From NCBI GenBank assembly GCA_032158295.1, contig CM063243.1, positions 3,108,948 to 3,172,947 on the forward strand: 64,000 nt of DNA. The letters are read 5' to 3'. Position 1 is the first letter of the stretch; each line of letters begins with the position of its first letter. The notes beneath the pieces are model-generated. The model made no database searches, was not told the origin of the DNA, and saw only the letters and a program-made list of their open reading frames with translations. Position numbers and translations under genes: made by a program. This stretch comes from Pycnopodia helianthoides (lineage: Eukaryota; Echinodermata; Asteroidea; Forcipulatida; Asteriidae). Positions 11,741-23,290 of the stretch are shown piece by piece.

Positions 11741-12840
11741 ATAATACTAGTATACATTTATTTTAATGGACTACAGAAAAAAATTGTGATTATGGGGAAT
11801 GCTGGACATGGGGGGATTTTTCATGTAAGCGAAAAATTATATGTTGGGTCACACAAAGATTTAATAATAAATATGTTAAAACATATTAACCATTATAAAT
11901 GATTTGTAGTCAGGGCTTTAAAGACAACAAAGTCTGTTTTACAAAACAACTTATTATTATATATATTATTATAAATTAAAAATATTCACCACTAACATCT
12001 TAAAACTGATTATGGTTTGGTATTGTATGATATTGATACATATATGATATGGTTTGATTAAAATTACTAAAACAAATGACCACATTTAGAAAAAAAGCAT
12101 ACTGGTACTTTAACTTGTAGTGCATAGTTTCGTCTAATAGTTCTCACAAATTTGACAAATGTGTGGATGGTTCTTTAGTGTCTTCTACTAACATTCTATA
12201 TTTAAATAAGGTTTTAAACTAAAGTTTTGTGAATTTCATTTAAATGCATTAAACATTTAATAACATTTACTATCACTGTTATTTTATATCTATTAAATGA
12301 GTTACTTGCAACTTGAAGATCTAACATAATTAACAATTATTTGTCACAAAAATAAATAAACAAATAGTATACTTACATCAATGCAATAATTACAATAAAA
12401 GTGTTCAGTCATGAACTGCTTTGCAAAGTTAAATGTTTGAAATTAACTACAATATTATCTACATGTTATTATGTACATTACTAACAACAATTTGAAACTA
12501 CAGTTTCCAATGTATGCATCACATTTAGTTATATTAACAAATTCATGCGATAACAAGAAATTATTATTTAGAATTATTTGTATGTGTTAGACAGAATGAA
12601 ACTGAAAAAGAAAACTATAAAATGGGCCATCACAAGATCATAAAATCTCGAGTGACGTCGGTAAAACAATAAATACTGTGTTTCGGTTCTTGTAAACGGG
12701 CGCTGCAGAGATTGAACGTTGTTTTGCAGTTTGCACATGATCGATGCGTCTATTAAGCCGTGCAGAAATGCAGCCTCGCTTCTGAAACAGACTGTTTAAT
12801 ACTTGAACCATGATAACGGCGAATTTAAGTTAACTTTGAG

Positions 12841-13034
12841 ATTATAAAACCACTTTTGTTAGATGTAAGAAATATTACTTAGTTTATTATTTTGAGACAA
12901 CTTTGATCTTATTTTTGCTTAAAAGTTTGATACTTTGACAAAAAAACCGAGTAACTAATGTTTGAGCAATTGTAGACCACTCGAGGGCGTGTGTGAACCA
13001 AGTTTACGTGATGTAAAACAAATAAAATATTTTT
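12841..13034. repeat. ~195-bp direct repeat, copy A1
   Basis: This is nearly identical to 15404-15603, starting at ATTATAAAACCACTTTTGT and ending at AACAAATAAAATATTTT. The two copies are 2.5 kb apart. Probably a short transposon or a duplication; no coding potential. Confidence 0.9.
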
Positions 13035-13334
13035 CTCATTATGGTTTGTTTCTTTGGCCAATAATAAAAGAAAACAACATACAGGCCATCAAAATAAGAT
13101 AAAACTGTAATTTGACATTGAAAATGCCCTTATGCATTAACAAATTTGGTAAATTTATTTATATTTGTAACTTTTCACTGTTAAACTACTTTTCATGGTT
13201 TGTAATGGTCTTTACTTTTACGTGTTAAACACATTTGGTATTATGTATGATGGTTTTTGTTCTACAAATAAACTATTATGTAACAGACACCAACAGACAT
13301 TTCTTGTTTATCTTTTTTTCATTCCTCGCTCATG

Positions 13335-13510
13335 CTGAGGTCAAAGGTCATAGGTCTTTTTCCATTCTTGGCTCATGCCGAGGTCAAAGGTCAAAGGGTG
13401 CATCTTATTTTAACTTTTTGGGTTGACCTATCCATCCTAAGGTTTAGGTCATAGGTCAAAGGGTGCGAATTATTTTAATTTTTTTTTTGACCTATCCATC
13501 CTAAGGTATA
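13335..13510. repeat. Short direct repeats of GGTCATAGGTCAAAGGGTGC type
   Basis: Three imperfect repeats of an AGGTCAAAGGTC-containing unit, two of them followed by TTTTGACCTATCCATCCTAAGG-like sequence. The AGGTCA half-sites in tandem resemble nuclear-receptor direct-repeat elements, but the repeat arrangement alone explains them. Confidence 0.6.
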
Positions 13511-13540
13511 TATATAACGTCCGAGCAAAATTTTTTAAGC

Positions 13541-13628
13541 GGAGAATTAGCCCAGCGGGCTAGCTCACAGCTTCCAGAATTCTGGAGCTGTGAGCTCGGG
13601 GGTTCAAATCCTGGTGAGGCCCTTTTTT
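13541..13628 (+). mobile_element. tRNA-like Pol III unit (SINE head or tRNA pseudogene)
   Basis: This contains an A box (TAGCCCAGCGG) matching the Pol III consensus and a B box (GGTTCAAATCC) about 45 bases later. A T-run at 13623-13628 could terminate transcription. The acceptor stem does not pair well, so a functional tRNA is unlikely. Confidence 0.55.
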
Positions 13629-13654
13629 ACCAGTAAAAAAAGACTTTTTTTTTA

Positions 13655-13741
13655 TTTCTTGAAAAAATCGGTAGGGCTTGAACCTGGTACCTTCAGCTCA
13701 GTATGCACTCTCTCTCACCGCTCTGCTACTGAGCTTTCATG
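13655..13741 (-). mobile_element. tRNA-like Pol III unit on the opposite strand
   Basis: The reverse complement has an A-box-like AGCTCAGTAGCAGAGCGG and a B-box-like GGTTCAAGCCC followed by T6. It points toward the plus-strand unit at 13541-13628, so the two converge across about 30 bases. A degenerate tRNA pseudogene or SINE head is most likely. Confidence 0.5.
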
Positions 13742-13859
13742 AAAATTTAACGGTTTTTGACCTGATGAATATTAGAATGGCCAAACTTAGAAAAATTTTC
13801 AGAAAAATTTCTGCCTGGCTATACCCTTGGATTTTTGGCTGATCTGAGGGCTGACCAAG

Positions 13860-14420
13860 GGCCTTGGAGCTAAGATTGGGAGTAATTTCTAAGTGCTGAG
13901 GGGCCGGGGAGGTTGCTGGGCAGTCAGTCAGCCAGTGGGCTGGGCTGGTTGGGCTGTGGGCTTGGGGATGATGGTAGGGGTGATGGGCTGGGGTTGCTGG
14001 GCAGTCAGTCAGCCAGTGGGCTGGGCTGAGGGCTGTTGGTGATGGTAAGGGTGATGGGCTGGGATGTTGCTGGGCAGTCAGCCAGTGGGCTAGGCTGGTT
14101 GGGATGAGGGCAGGGGGTGATGGTAGGGGTATGGGATGGGAGTGGATGGGCAATCAGTCAGCCAGTGGGCTGGGCTGGTTGGGATGAGGGCTGATGGGGT
14201 GATGGTAAGAGTGATGGGTAGGATGTTGCTGGGCTAGGATGTTGCTGGGCAGTCAGCCAGTGGGCTGGGCGTGTTTGGATGAGGGCTGGGGTGACGGTAG
14301 GGGTGATGGGCTGGGATGTTGCTGGGGAGTCAGCCAGTGGGCTGGGCTGGTTGGGATAGTAGGGGTGACGGTAGGGTATGGGATGGGAGTTGCTTGGGGT
14401 GATGTAGGGTGATTAGCTAA
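13860..14420. repeat. G-rich minisatellite, continuing degenerate to about 14940
   Basis: Repeated CAGTCAGCCAGTGGGCTGGGCTGG, GGGATGAGGGCTGGGGTGATGG and GTTGCTGGGCAG blocks alternate in units of roughly 70-110 bases. The array weakens after 14400, where GTCATCATGCTGGGGT still recurs. The 138-codon Pro/Ser/His-rich minus-strand ORF (13737-14153) is an artefact of this repeat. Confidence 0.85.
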
Positions 14421-15227
14421 TAGCCATCATGCTGGGGTGATGGGTTGCTTTGCATGGGATGATAAGGCTGGGTGCGAGACTTTTGCAACGGGCTAGGGTG
14501 AAGATGTGGGATGAGCTGGTTAGACTGAAGGCTTTGGGTTGGGTGAAGATGGACTAGCAGTCATCATGCTGGGGTGTGGCTGGCTTGAGATGGGCATGCT
14601 CAAGCTGGGTAGAGGACTGGGGCAAGGGCCTAAGAGGTTTCTGGTAATCGAAGCCAGAGGGCTGATGAGCTGGTTGGATTTGAGGGTAAGGGTGATGGAC
14701 TAGTATTTGTCATGCTGGGGTGTGGTTTGTTGGGCATGGGTATGATCAACCTGGGTAGATGACTGGGGTCAGGGGCTGGGATGTTCAATTACGGGTAGGG
14801 GAAATTGACTAGTAGTACAAGTCATCATGCTGGGTAAAGGCTTGTTGGAGTTTAGACTGAGCGGGATAGGTATAGGAGGGGGGCCTAGTTGGGAGGGGGA
14901 CGCTGGGTAGAAAATAAGTCTTGTTATGTGGGTATGGGTTAAGCGGAATTTCACTGTGGGTGGAATTTATTTAAATGTGTGGTTTTTATATTAAAGGTAT
15001 GTAGGGTGGAATTTATTTATAGGAACAGTAACAATTAAGTTAAATTAAATAATTAAATTTAAAGGTTTGGTTTTTGTATTGAAGGTATGACGGGTGGTTA
15101 AGAATGTTTTTAAAGGTATGGTACTTTTTGGATTAAAGGTAGTTCTGGTATTTCCATATTTATTTAAAGGGATTACAGTATACTCTTTATGCTGAAGAGA
15201 TTTAAAGATTCTATTTACTTTGATTTT

Positions 15228-15780
15228 CTGGATATATTTGAGAGGATTTAAAGATGTTTAAATGCGGCCATCTTTGTTGAATTCCCCGTCTACTCATATA
15301 TCACTGGAGTGTACTGAATGGGACCAGTCTATTTTATATGTGCAGAGTTGAATTTTGTCACATACTTTATTAACAGTAAAAAACCTATTGTTCAAACTTT
15401 GATATTATAAAACCACTTTTGTAAGATGTAAGAAATATTACTTAGTTTTTTATTTTGAGACAACTTTGATCTTATTTTTGCTTAAAAGTTTGATACTTTG
15501 ACAAGAAAACAAGTAACTAATGTTTGAGCAATTCGCAGTATTTTTGACCACGTGATGGCATTTGTGAACCAAGTTGAAGTGATGCAAAACAAATAAAATA
15601 TTTTCTGGATATAATTGAGAGGATTTAAAGATGTTTAAATGCGGCCATCTTTGTTGAATTCCCCGTCTACTCATATATCACTGGAGTGTACGAATGGGAC
15701 CAGTCTATTTTATATTGCAGAGTTGAATTTTGTCACATACTTTAATTAACAGTAAAAAAACCTATTGTTCAAACTTTGCT
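15228..15780. repeat. B1-A2-B2 repeat sandwich
   Basis: 15228-15402 (B1) is repeated almost exactly at 15605-15780 (B2), starting at CTGGATAT and ending at CCTATTGTTCAAACTTTG. Between them lies 15404-15603 (A2), a copy of 12841-13034. This looks like duplication around a second element or a tandem duplication that included it. Confidence 0.9.
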
Positions 15781-17070
15781 TAAGTGAAACTTTCTTGAAA
15801 TTTAATTATGCTCTATGTCTTGCTTAAAATACTTAAACAAAACAACTAAATGCAAATAAAAAAAGGGAATGAAAGAGATTTCTTGCTACGTTTTATAGAT
15901 TCATTTTATTTGACAACTCCAAATAATACATTATAAACAATACAGATTTTTAATATCAATATTAAATAATACCTTTATTTTACTTTAGCCTAAAAAGAAC
16001 AACAAACTTTGAACCTTGAAGAGTGATAAATTCTGCACTTTCTGAACACAATTTTTTTTGTTAAACTAATGCCAAATATCTTTTTTATTGACAAATAGTT
16101 TACGCCACAAAGTTGTGAAAACTTTATTGTTGGTTTGGGCACGTTTGTAGGTAAACTCCAAAATCTTGATTAATGTTTTGTCCATTTTATGCTTTTTTCT
16201 ATTTTGTAGAATAACACTTTTCTTGGCCAGGCTATCATTTTAGACAAACATTTATTTGAGGACTAATGATTCTGAGGTAAAGTTTTCAAAAGGGTGCTAT
16301 GTTTAATAAACTATTGCTCTTTGGAAAGGCTAAATCATTCATACAACTCAAGATGTAAACTTTACATCAAATTAGGTAATCATGTGCAGAAACTATAACA
16401 AAAATGTCTTCATTTTTCAGACATTCTGTGCACGTTCATGGGTTTAATTTTGCAGTTCTTTAAAATGAGACCTGTTATCTTGAAACCCCAAACTTCTTTG
16501 CAATTACCATAATTTTGTAACAGCCATTAGAAGGTCAATAATTGACCCCAGCAACCCTTAGATTTGTTAGGTACCATATAGCATTTTCTCTAGATTTCTA
16601 TGAAAAAGAAATGTTGTAGTGAATATACACGCCAGTTTTTTTTTTAAATTGGGAGCCACTAACAAATAAGACCTTATTTGTGAAAAACAAAACTTTTTCA
16701 CAAAAGGTGAGCTTTTTAATTAAAAATAATATTCCATTGCTTTTATGATCTTTGTCAATCATATATTTAAAATACCTCTGAATTCAAAAACAATGATTGC
16801 AAAAAAAAAACTGATTTCTTGATATTACACCAAGCATGATGTTTGGCCTTTGGAAATAAAGTAGGACCATTTTGTTGAGGACAACGTCCGACCTACTTGT
16901 ACGTTTATGGTGTAGGTTTTTATATTTTTGACCTGCTTGTTTTTAGGGCAAATCTGATTAAAGTTGGAAGAATATCATGTCTGTTATACTTTACACTTAT
17001 TTTTACATAAGATTCAGGAATGAAATAAGTGCACCTTGCAAGCAGTTTTCTTTTGATATAATTTTTTCAT
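15781..17070. other. No gene recognised
   Basis: AT-rich sequence without long ORFs, recognisable domains or obvious repeats. Confidence 0.55.
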
Positions 17071-17071
17071 T

Positions 17072-17302
17072 CAGTGGCGTAACCAGGGTGATGGCAGCTG
17101 GAGCCCCCCCCCCTGCTCAGAAACCTTGCCCCCTGCTCAGAAACCTTGCCCCCCCATGAGATAAAAACAAATGCAGAATTTAATGGTTTGATACATTACA
17201 TTTGTCTAAAGCAGGGCCATTGCACCACCATGAGTCCAACCCTTGTATCACTATTAATTGAACCACCACACAGCCACTAACTAAACCATCGCACCACCAG
17301 TG
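17072..17302 (+). mobile_element. hAT-like nonautonomous element, copy 1
   Basis: Begins CAGTGGCGTAACCAGGG and is related over its first ~140 bases to 17901-18040, including GGTGATGGCAGCTGGAGCC, C-rich blocks and GAGATAAAAACAAATGCA. The right end (CACCACCAGTG) is degenerate. CAGTGGCGTA-type termini are common in hAT elements; no target duplication could be confirmed. Confidence 0.55.
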
Positions 17303-17900
17303 CTTTTACTTTAGTCAAAGCATGGGCCGATTTGCCTAGATCTCCCAACTTCACAAACTCAAAAAACACACATTGTTTGCTTGCTTGCTTGCAAATGCTG
17401 CACTTACTTTTACAAGAACATTTATGTAGATCTAAGATTGCATCAGGGATGTACTTGACATTGTTAAATAAACATTTTTACATCTACATTTTTACAAATG
17501 AAATCAACAAGTGGTTGGTTATTCATCAATGATTCCTTGATGTGTAGATTGCCTTGAGGACATTGGAAGTTTCCATTATGAGTTGCTCTCCTCAAACACT
17601 GAAGCCTTCAAGATTGTAATGAAAGTTATTTGCTACACACTTGGTTGTAGGATATCAGCTTTCCCCATGCTGTGAAAAGTTAAAGAAAACAACTATATAA
17701 AGGTAACACATTAGGGTGCATGAAAAATGGAAAGGTCAAATGAATACCCCTCCCGGTGGTATCAATTTGTACTTGTCACTGAAATCTTAAGAACGTCTAC
17801 CATAATTTGCATCAAACCATTGGCATCAATGGTAGTATCCAAACAAAAATTGATGAATGTTGTTATTTAAGAATGACGTGAAGTTTAGTAAATTCTTTGG

Positions 17901-18120
17901 CAGTGGCATAACCAGGGTGATGGCAGCTGGAGCCAACCCCCTCCCCAGCTCAGCCAGCCCCCTCCCCCATGAGATAAAAACAAATGCATAATTTAATGGT
18001 TTGATACATTACATTGCCCCCGACCAAAAAACAAAAATAATAAATTATATCCTTGTCTCTGCTTTTTCTCAAAATTACACTGCTGACCCCCCCCCCCCCC
18101 AATTAAAAAATACACCACTG
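17901..18120 (+). mobile_element. hAT-like nonautonomous element, copy 2
   Basis: Termini CAGTGGCATA and TACACCACTG form short inverted repeats. The interior matches copy 1 at 17072. A C-run occupies about 18087-18100. Too short to encode a transposase. Confidence 0.6.
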
Positions 18121-19415
18121 CTATTCAGAATTCTTTTACATTTAATCTTAACAACGCAAAAATATTTTAATCGAAAGTGCATAAAGAAACAGTCAAAGAG
18201 AAACAATGTTGGTTCTACTTCAAAGCTTTTTGAATTTGTAAATTTTTAGTGTGAATTATTTGTTTTCCAATAATTATTTAAGGGGTTTGTTAATAAAACA
18301 TGTTTTAATTTTTTCAATGTGTAATCAATCTGTAGGGAGAACCACTCAGATGGGTTAGGCTGGAGCCCGCATGATTTCCCCACCATGTTGTGGTATGTGG
18401 CGTAGGGGTGATGTTTGTATTGTGCTGCAAAAACAGCCCACTTTTTGGTGTTAGTGTAAAAAAAAGAAAGGTAACCCTTAGGGATGTTACACACCTCTGT
18501 AGTCACCTTCACGCATCTAAATTGTGGATGAGTAGACATTGGGCTAATGATAAGCACTTGAAGGTATCACCTTTTTGTAACAGGTAGAATTCATCTGCAG
18601 ATGGCATGCCTTCAAAATACAAAAAAAAATTTATGTTACATTAAGTCAAACGTGAATAAGTTATAGCTTTGACCTTTAAAGGAACATTACAGAATTTGTT
18701 TTCGCTAACAAAACAGTTGCTGGCAGTGTAAGCACTTTATGTAATCCATCATATACAAAAACTGACAAACCTGTAGAACAAATAGCAAGACAAGTAATCT
18801 AAAGAATAAAACCTACACAGCAACGAGGATATACACATGGTTTTACCGCAAACCGAATATGATTGAAGTAGAACCATGTGATATTAACAATTGGAACAAC
18901 ATAATTCTTTTTGTGGAGCTCTGTGTGGAAACTAATTATTCATTAACAAAAGGAATTGTACTTTAGATGATTTTCCAAAATTGTATGAGAAACATTTTTA
19001 TATATCAAGTAATAAACTACAAGGAAAACTGATCGTGTAATTTTTGAAAAGAAAAATGTCCATGAAAGAATTTGAAGTTATTTTAGCGGATTGAAATGAA
19101 ACGTGGTCTTCTTGAAACATAAACAACAAATGCATAAAATCTTTTGCATCCAGTACAAAAGAAGGTTATCTAAAAAAACGAGACATCTTATCAGAAATTC
19201 TTTCCAACCATTCATGTTTGATATTCCTCCCGGTATGTACACGTGTGTTTACACACTTACCTTATAGCAGAGAGGGCATTTTGAAGACAAGCTTGATGTG
19301 CAGTGCATCAGACATCATCTACTTTGTTGATTGATGGATCTCATTTCAGCTTCACTGGCTCTGTAAAAGCAAAGTTAACAAATTATTTAGTTTTATCATC
19401 TTAAAATGGAATAAC

Positions 19416-19640
19416 AATTCATTCATTCATTTATTCTGGTTTTGAGGGCAAGGATTCTCAGAAAGGCAAATTTAGTTACTATACTAGCCAAGAACCCCAT
19501 GGAGAGAAGAAAAGGAAGGGAAGTTTCAGTTGTGAGAGGCAAACCAGAGAGATCTATTCCAGGGAAAACCCACACCATTGGGTAGGGACTGAAAACCCAA
19601 TCCACGTAGTGTCTCCGATGGCATTCCACTATGCCAACCC
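19416..19640 (-). mobile_element. SINE, family 2, copy 1
   Basis: Shares long blocks with 60230-60490: CAAGGATTCTCAGAAA, TACTATACTAGCCAA, GAAGTTTCAGTT and GGGACTGAAAACCCAA. It is truncated or decayed at its tRNA-like head, which the other copy retains. Read on the minus strand. Confidence 0.7.
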
Positions 19641-19854
19641 AAACAAACAGTAGTGATTTAAATCAAATGTACGATCATTTGAGAGTGTAACTCACAGCTA
19701 GAATTTAGTATGTTTAATGCATTCACCTAAAATTATGCCCCAACCCTTCCAAATAGGAGGGGAAGGAAAAGGGGAGAAGAACCCACACATACTGATTTTG
19801 TAATGTTTTAAATTTGTCTGGATATAGCTGTTTTCTTTTGTTTTATAACAAACC

Positions 19855-20160
19855 TTTCCTGAGAGCCGCTGATAGTCTACAACATTGTGTAAAAAGTCTC
19901 CCTTTGAAGTAATGTAGTTTTTGAGAAAGTAGTTTCTGAATCTCAGAAAGGCTTCATCAGGCATGAAGCCTTTCTTGGGCATTTGAAAGTACACAATCCT
20001 ATGCAACAAGGGTGTTTTTTCTTCCATTATGTTCTTGCAACTTCGATGACCAATTGAGACCAAATTTTCACAGGTTTGTAAGCTTATGCACGTGTTAGTA
20101 TACACCAAGTGAGGATACTAGTCTTTGACAATTACCAAAAGTATATCCTGTCTTTCCAAC
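19855..20160. mobile_element. Hairpin-type MITE, family H
   Basis: Two arms are inverse complements around a centre near 19955 (CATCAGGCATGAAGCC). The right end reads CTAGTCTTTGACAATTACCAAAAGTAT. Related copies lie at 28587-28955, 49815-50172, 52636-52852 (one arm), 21825-21970 (fragment) and 22780-23290 (interrupted). Confidence 0.75.
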
Positions 20161-20611
20161 TCCAGGAATCAAACTTTTAAAAAAAAGTTTACGTATATTT
20201 CTTATCATCAAACTGATGATAAACTCTGCTAAAACAGCAATAAATATCCACAAAGTACGGGCTTTTTCTTCAATAAAAATTCAGTGTTTTATATGAGTGT
20301 GATGTAGAATTATGTTGTCTCCCTTAAACTCTTTTCAGTTGTGTACAAAAAATTACACAGAGTCGCAGTTTTTGAGGGCAATTCCCATAGAGGAAAAATC
20401 AATGACTGTGTGGACGCTTGAAAAGGAGGGCAATCAAATTTACATGATGATGCAAGTTCTGTCTCCTCAAAATTTCACAATGCAAGTTCCAGTTTTTGAA
20501 GAAAATGACTCAACTTCACTATGTCATCGTTTTCAAAAAGTGATGTATGTGCTCTTTAGAAAAAATTGTGTTTGGAGAAAAATCAACGTTCTAGTTGAAC
20601 CACTTTTTCAA

Positions 20612-20684
20612 GCTCGGTGGTCTAGTGGTAAGACAGCTGCTCCAGAATTGCAAAGGTTGTGGGTTCATATCCCACCCGAGTAAT
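20612..20684 (+). mobile_element. tRNA-like SINE head
   Basis: Contains a perfect Pol III A box (TGGTCTAGTGG) and a weakened B box (GGTTCATATCC). The ends can pair (CTCGG with CCGAG). A diverged copy at 22503-22583 lies in the same duplicated context, so the element pre-dates the local duplication. The 123-codon ORF at 20312-20683 runs through it and is spurious. Confidence 0.55.
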
Positions 20685-22502
20685 ATGCCTGTGGATTTGT
20701 TTTTCTTCACAGGACTCAGAAAAGCACTGAATTACACAGGTGTTCAAAAGTTTACCTTTTTTTAGCAGAACATGCATTTTGCATGCAAGGTTGGTGTACA
20801 GTGCACAGAGATCTGCTTTGTTGATTGGTGGATCTCACTTCAGCTTTACTAGTTCTGTAAAAGCAAAATTAACAAATAATATAAAACTGTCTTATTGAAA
20901 TGGAGTAACAGTCCTCTAAAAAGATATTAATACAGAATTGATTCAGCAATTTAAATTTTTGTTAAAGCTGTTATGGGAGTAAAAGTCACAAACAGCAAGA
21001 TTTGCATTTTTGACATTATATTTTAGGCATTCATGTTAGTGTAAATTAGACAGGGGGTAAATTTGCACCAATACTTGTCCTCCAACCCCCCTCCCTCCCC
21101 CATCCTCCCTCGCAAAAAAAAAAACTTTGAAAAGAACCCATATACTGAGTTTTTAATATAATAACTTTGACTTCATATTTGTATTCTTTTGTATTATTTA
21201 CCAACTTCGCTAAGCAAAACAATCTCCACACTACCATACATGTTTATTTCTATCACTCTTGCTGTTCACATTTTGATACAAGGGAAATTAGATATTCGAT
21301 TGTCCCCAAATAACCACATTGCCCTCACTTGAATCACCTCCCAAAAAGTATTTAATTAAATTTCAAAGTTTCGAGGCCAGTAGGTCAAACTACCAAGGGG
21401 AAAGCGATGCTTCATTTTAACAAAGGAAACTAAGATTGATAAGTGAACTAAGAACTGTTTTAAGGCTCAGAAGTTTCCCTTACCTTTTATAAAGGAGAGA
21501 GCAGTTCATTGACCAGACTCATTGTACATTGTTAGGAAGCTTGTCCACTGCAGGTCTCAGACATCTACTTGGTTGATGAGTAGATCACTGTGGAGATGAC
21601 AACCCTCGCTGTATCATGCAAACAAAGAACACAATGATGCTTTAGTTGGCTGGAAAACTTGTATTGCGTATTAATAAATACCTTGGAGAGTCTGAACCTC
21701 TGATTGGTCAAAGACTTGTCACGGTGGGGTGTATTAACATGCAATACAAAGACCGGCTCTGTGAACTAGCGAATCAGTTTCCCTAAACAAGCACATTTGC
21801 TGTGTAAAAGTTGTGTATACACGTGATTTATGCATGAAAACGTTTCTCAGATTAAAGTGTTTTTGCATTATCAAAACCATATTCCTTCAAAGGGAATCCT
21901 TTCTCAAAATAGTTCATACTATCAACAGCTGCAGTGCGTCTCACCAAGTAAGGTTTATGGTCAGAAATTGTTGGATTATTTACCAATCTACGACTCTACC
22001 TCTAAACCTAGAAAATGTGTTTTTAATTGTTTACAAATTTTGTTTTAGAGCCTATATCATCACACTGGCCAAAATCTCTTGATGTATCACAAATTAATGG
22101 TTGTTAGAAACTTTACCTGTTGATGGGGGAGACATCGTTGAATCTTGAAGCTGGGCAGCATGTACATCAGGCAACTACTTTTGGAGAGGGTAGACTTCAT
22201 CTGACCGAGGCATATGTCTGTAGATAACCTAACACAACAAATAAACATTTTTTGGAAGGGGTGTGTTATTGTTTTTCTTCAACTGCAGCATTTATTTGCT
22301 AAAGCTCTGAACATAAGAGTAATATCAAAACATTACCTTGTGACTTAAACAATAACCATGATGCAAAAGGTGGCCCAAGCGTTTTTGTATGTTCAGATTT
22401 TTGAAGCGATGACTCAACTTGATCATTACATCACCGTTTTCATGAATTGATGTTTGTGCTCCTCAGCCAAAATTGTGAGTCAGGAGGAAAATCCTGGTCG
22501 AA

Positions 22503-22583
22503 GTTGAACTATGTCAAACTGAGTGGTCTTAGTGGTAAGGCATCTGCTCTAGAATGGCAAAGGTTGTGGGTTAAAAACCCCAC
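22503..22583 (+). mobile_element. tRNA-like SINE head, second copy
   Basis: Contains GAGTGGTCTTAGTGGTAAGG and GCAAAGGTTGTGGGTT, matching 20612-20684. The B box is lost. Upstream flanks (ATGACTCAACTT and TTTTCA..GATGT) also match 20510-20550 and 23890-23930. Confidence 0.5.
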
Positions 22584-22779
22584 TCAAAAAGGGCTTAAAA
22601 GGCAAGGTTTTTTGAAACCGTTCGATTGCTTAAATCATATATAAATGCAGATAATATACAATAAAACTAACCTGTGATAATTTCATTTCAGAAGGTGGAA
22701 GCGTGTTTGAGATATCATTAAAATTCTGGAGCGGTTATATCCACACAGGAAGAATATCCATAAATGGAATAGACAATCT

Positions 22780-23290
22780 GAGAAACGTTTCATGCAGAAA
22801 AGTTTCTCAGATTAAAATGTTTTTGAACCCCTCTCTTAAATCTTTCGCTCTGTAATAGAATTTTCGAATTTCGCGCCGTTTGTACAGAAATAATTATTGG
22901 ACGCCGCCATCTAATGTGTCAATAATACCCTTGGCGCGATGGAAAGCCAAAGGCAGCGACTCAAAGCCGCTGCAACTACGGTCAGAGGTCATCCAGATGG
23001 CAATTTGGCATAAATTATGTAAAAAGGCACACGTCATGGGGATGCCCCGAGTATCTACAGTGACGTCAACGAGCCGCTGTGAGCGGCTTTCCGTAGGGAA
23101 CGGGATCATTTCTGTGAGCCGCTGTGAGGGCTCGCAGCGGCTCGCCGTAGCGAAAGAGTTAAAAACCACATTCCTTTGAAGGGAATTGTTTCTGAGAATG
23201 TTATTAACAGCTGAAGTGCTTCTTACCAAGTAAGCTTTTATGGTAATTCACTTTTGGAGTAATTACCAAAGGTGTACCATCCCTTAAAAA
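22780..23290. mobile_element. Family H hairpin MITE interrupted by another MITE
   Basis: The left part contains GAAACGTTTC and GTTTCTCAGATTAAAATGTTT. The right part contains CCTTTGAAGGGAATTGTTTCTGAG and GGAGTAATTACCAAAGGTGTACC, as in other family H copies. The element is split at TTAA by the 22836-23162 insertion. Confidence 0.7.
22836..23162. mobile_element. TTAA-flanked MITE, copy 1 (nested)
   Basis: Flanked by TTAA on both sides (22836-22839 and 23159-23162). The ends ATCTTTCGCTCTG and TAGCGAAAGAG are inverted repeats. The interior is GC-rich and nearly identical to 51956-52272, including GCGATGGAAAGCCAAAGGCA and repeated GAGCCGCTGTGAG units. TTAA target duplication and CTCTTTC-type ends suggest a piggyBac-type nonautonomous element, which is inference. 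Confidence 0.85.

Noticed and set aside
13335..13510. Nuclear-receptor response element from tandem AGGTCA half-sites
   Set aside because: The half-sites are part of a simple local repeat and no gene start is nearby.
13737..14153. 138-codon Pro/Ser/His-rich minus-strand ORF
   Set aside because: Produced by the G-rich minisatellite; repetitive composition and no start or splice context.
20312..20683. 123-codon ORF
   Set aside because: Runs into a tRNA-like SINE head and through a duplicated non-coding region whose other copies are not open.
22880..23229. ORFs on both strands repeated at 51999-52202
   Set aside because: They are the interior of the TTAA-flanked MITE, which is non-coding.
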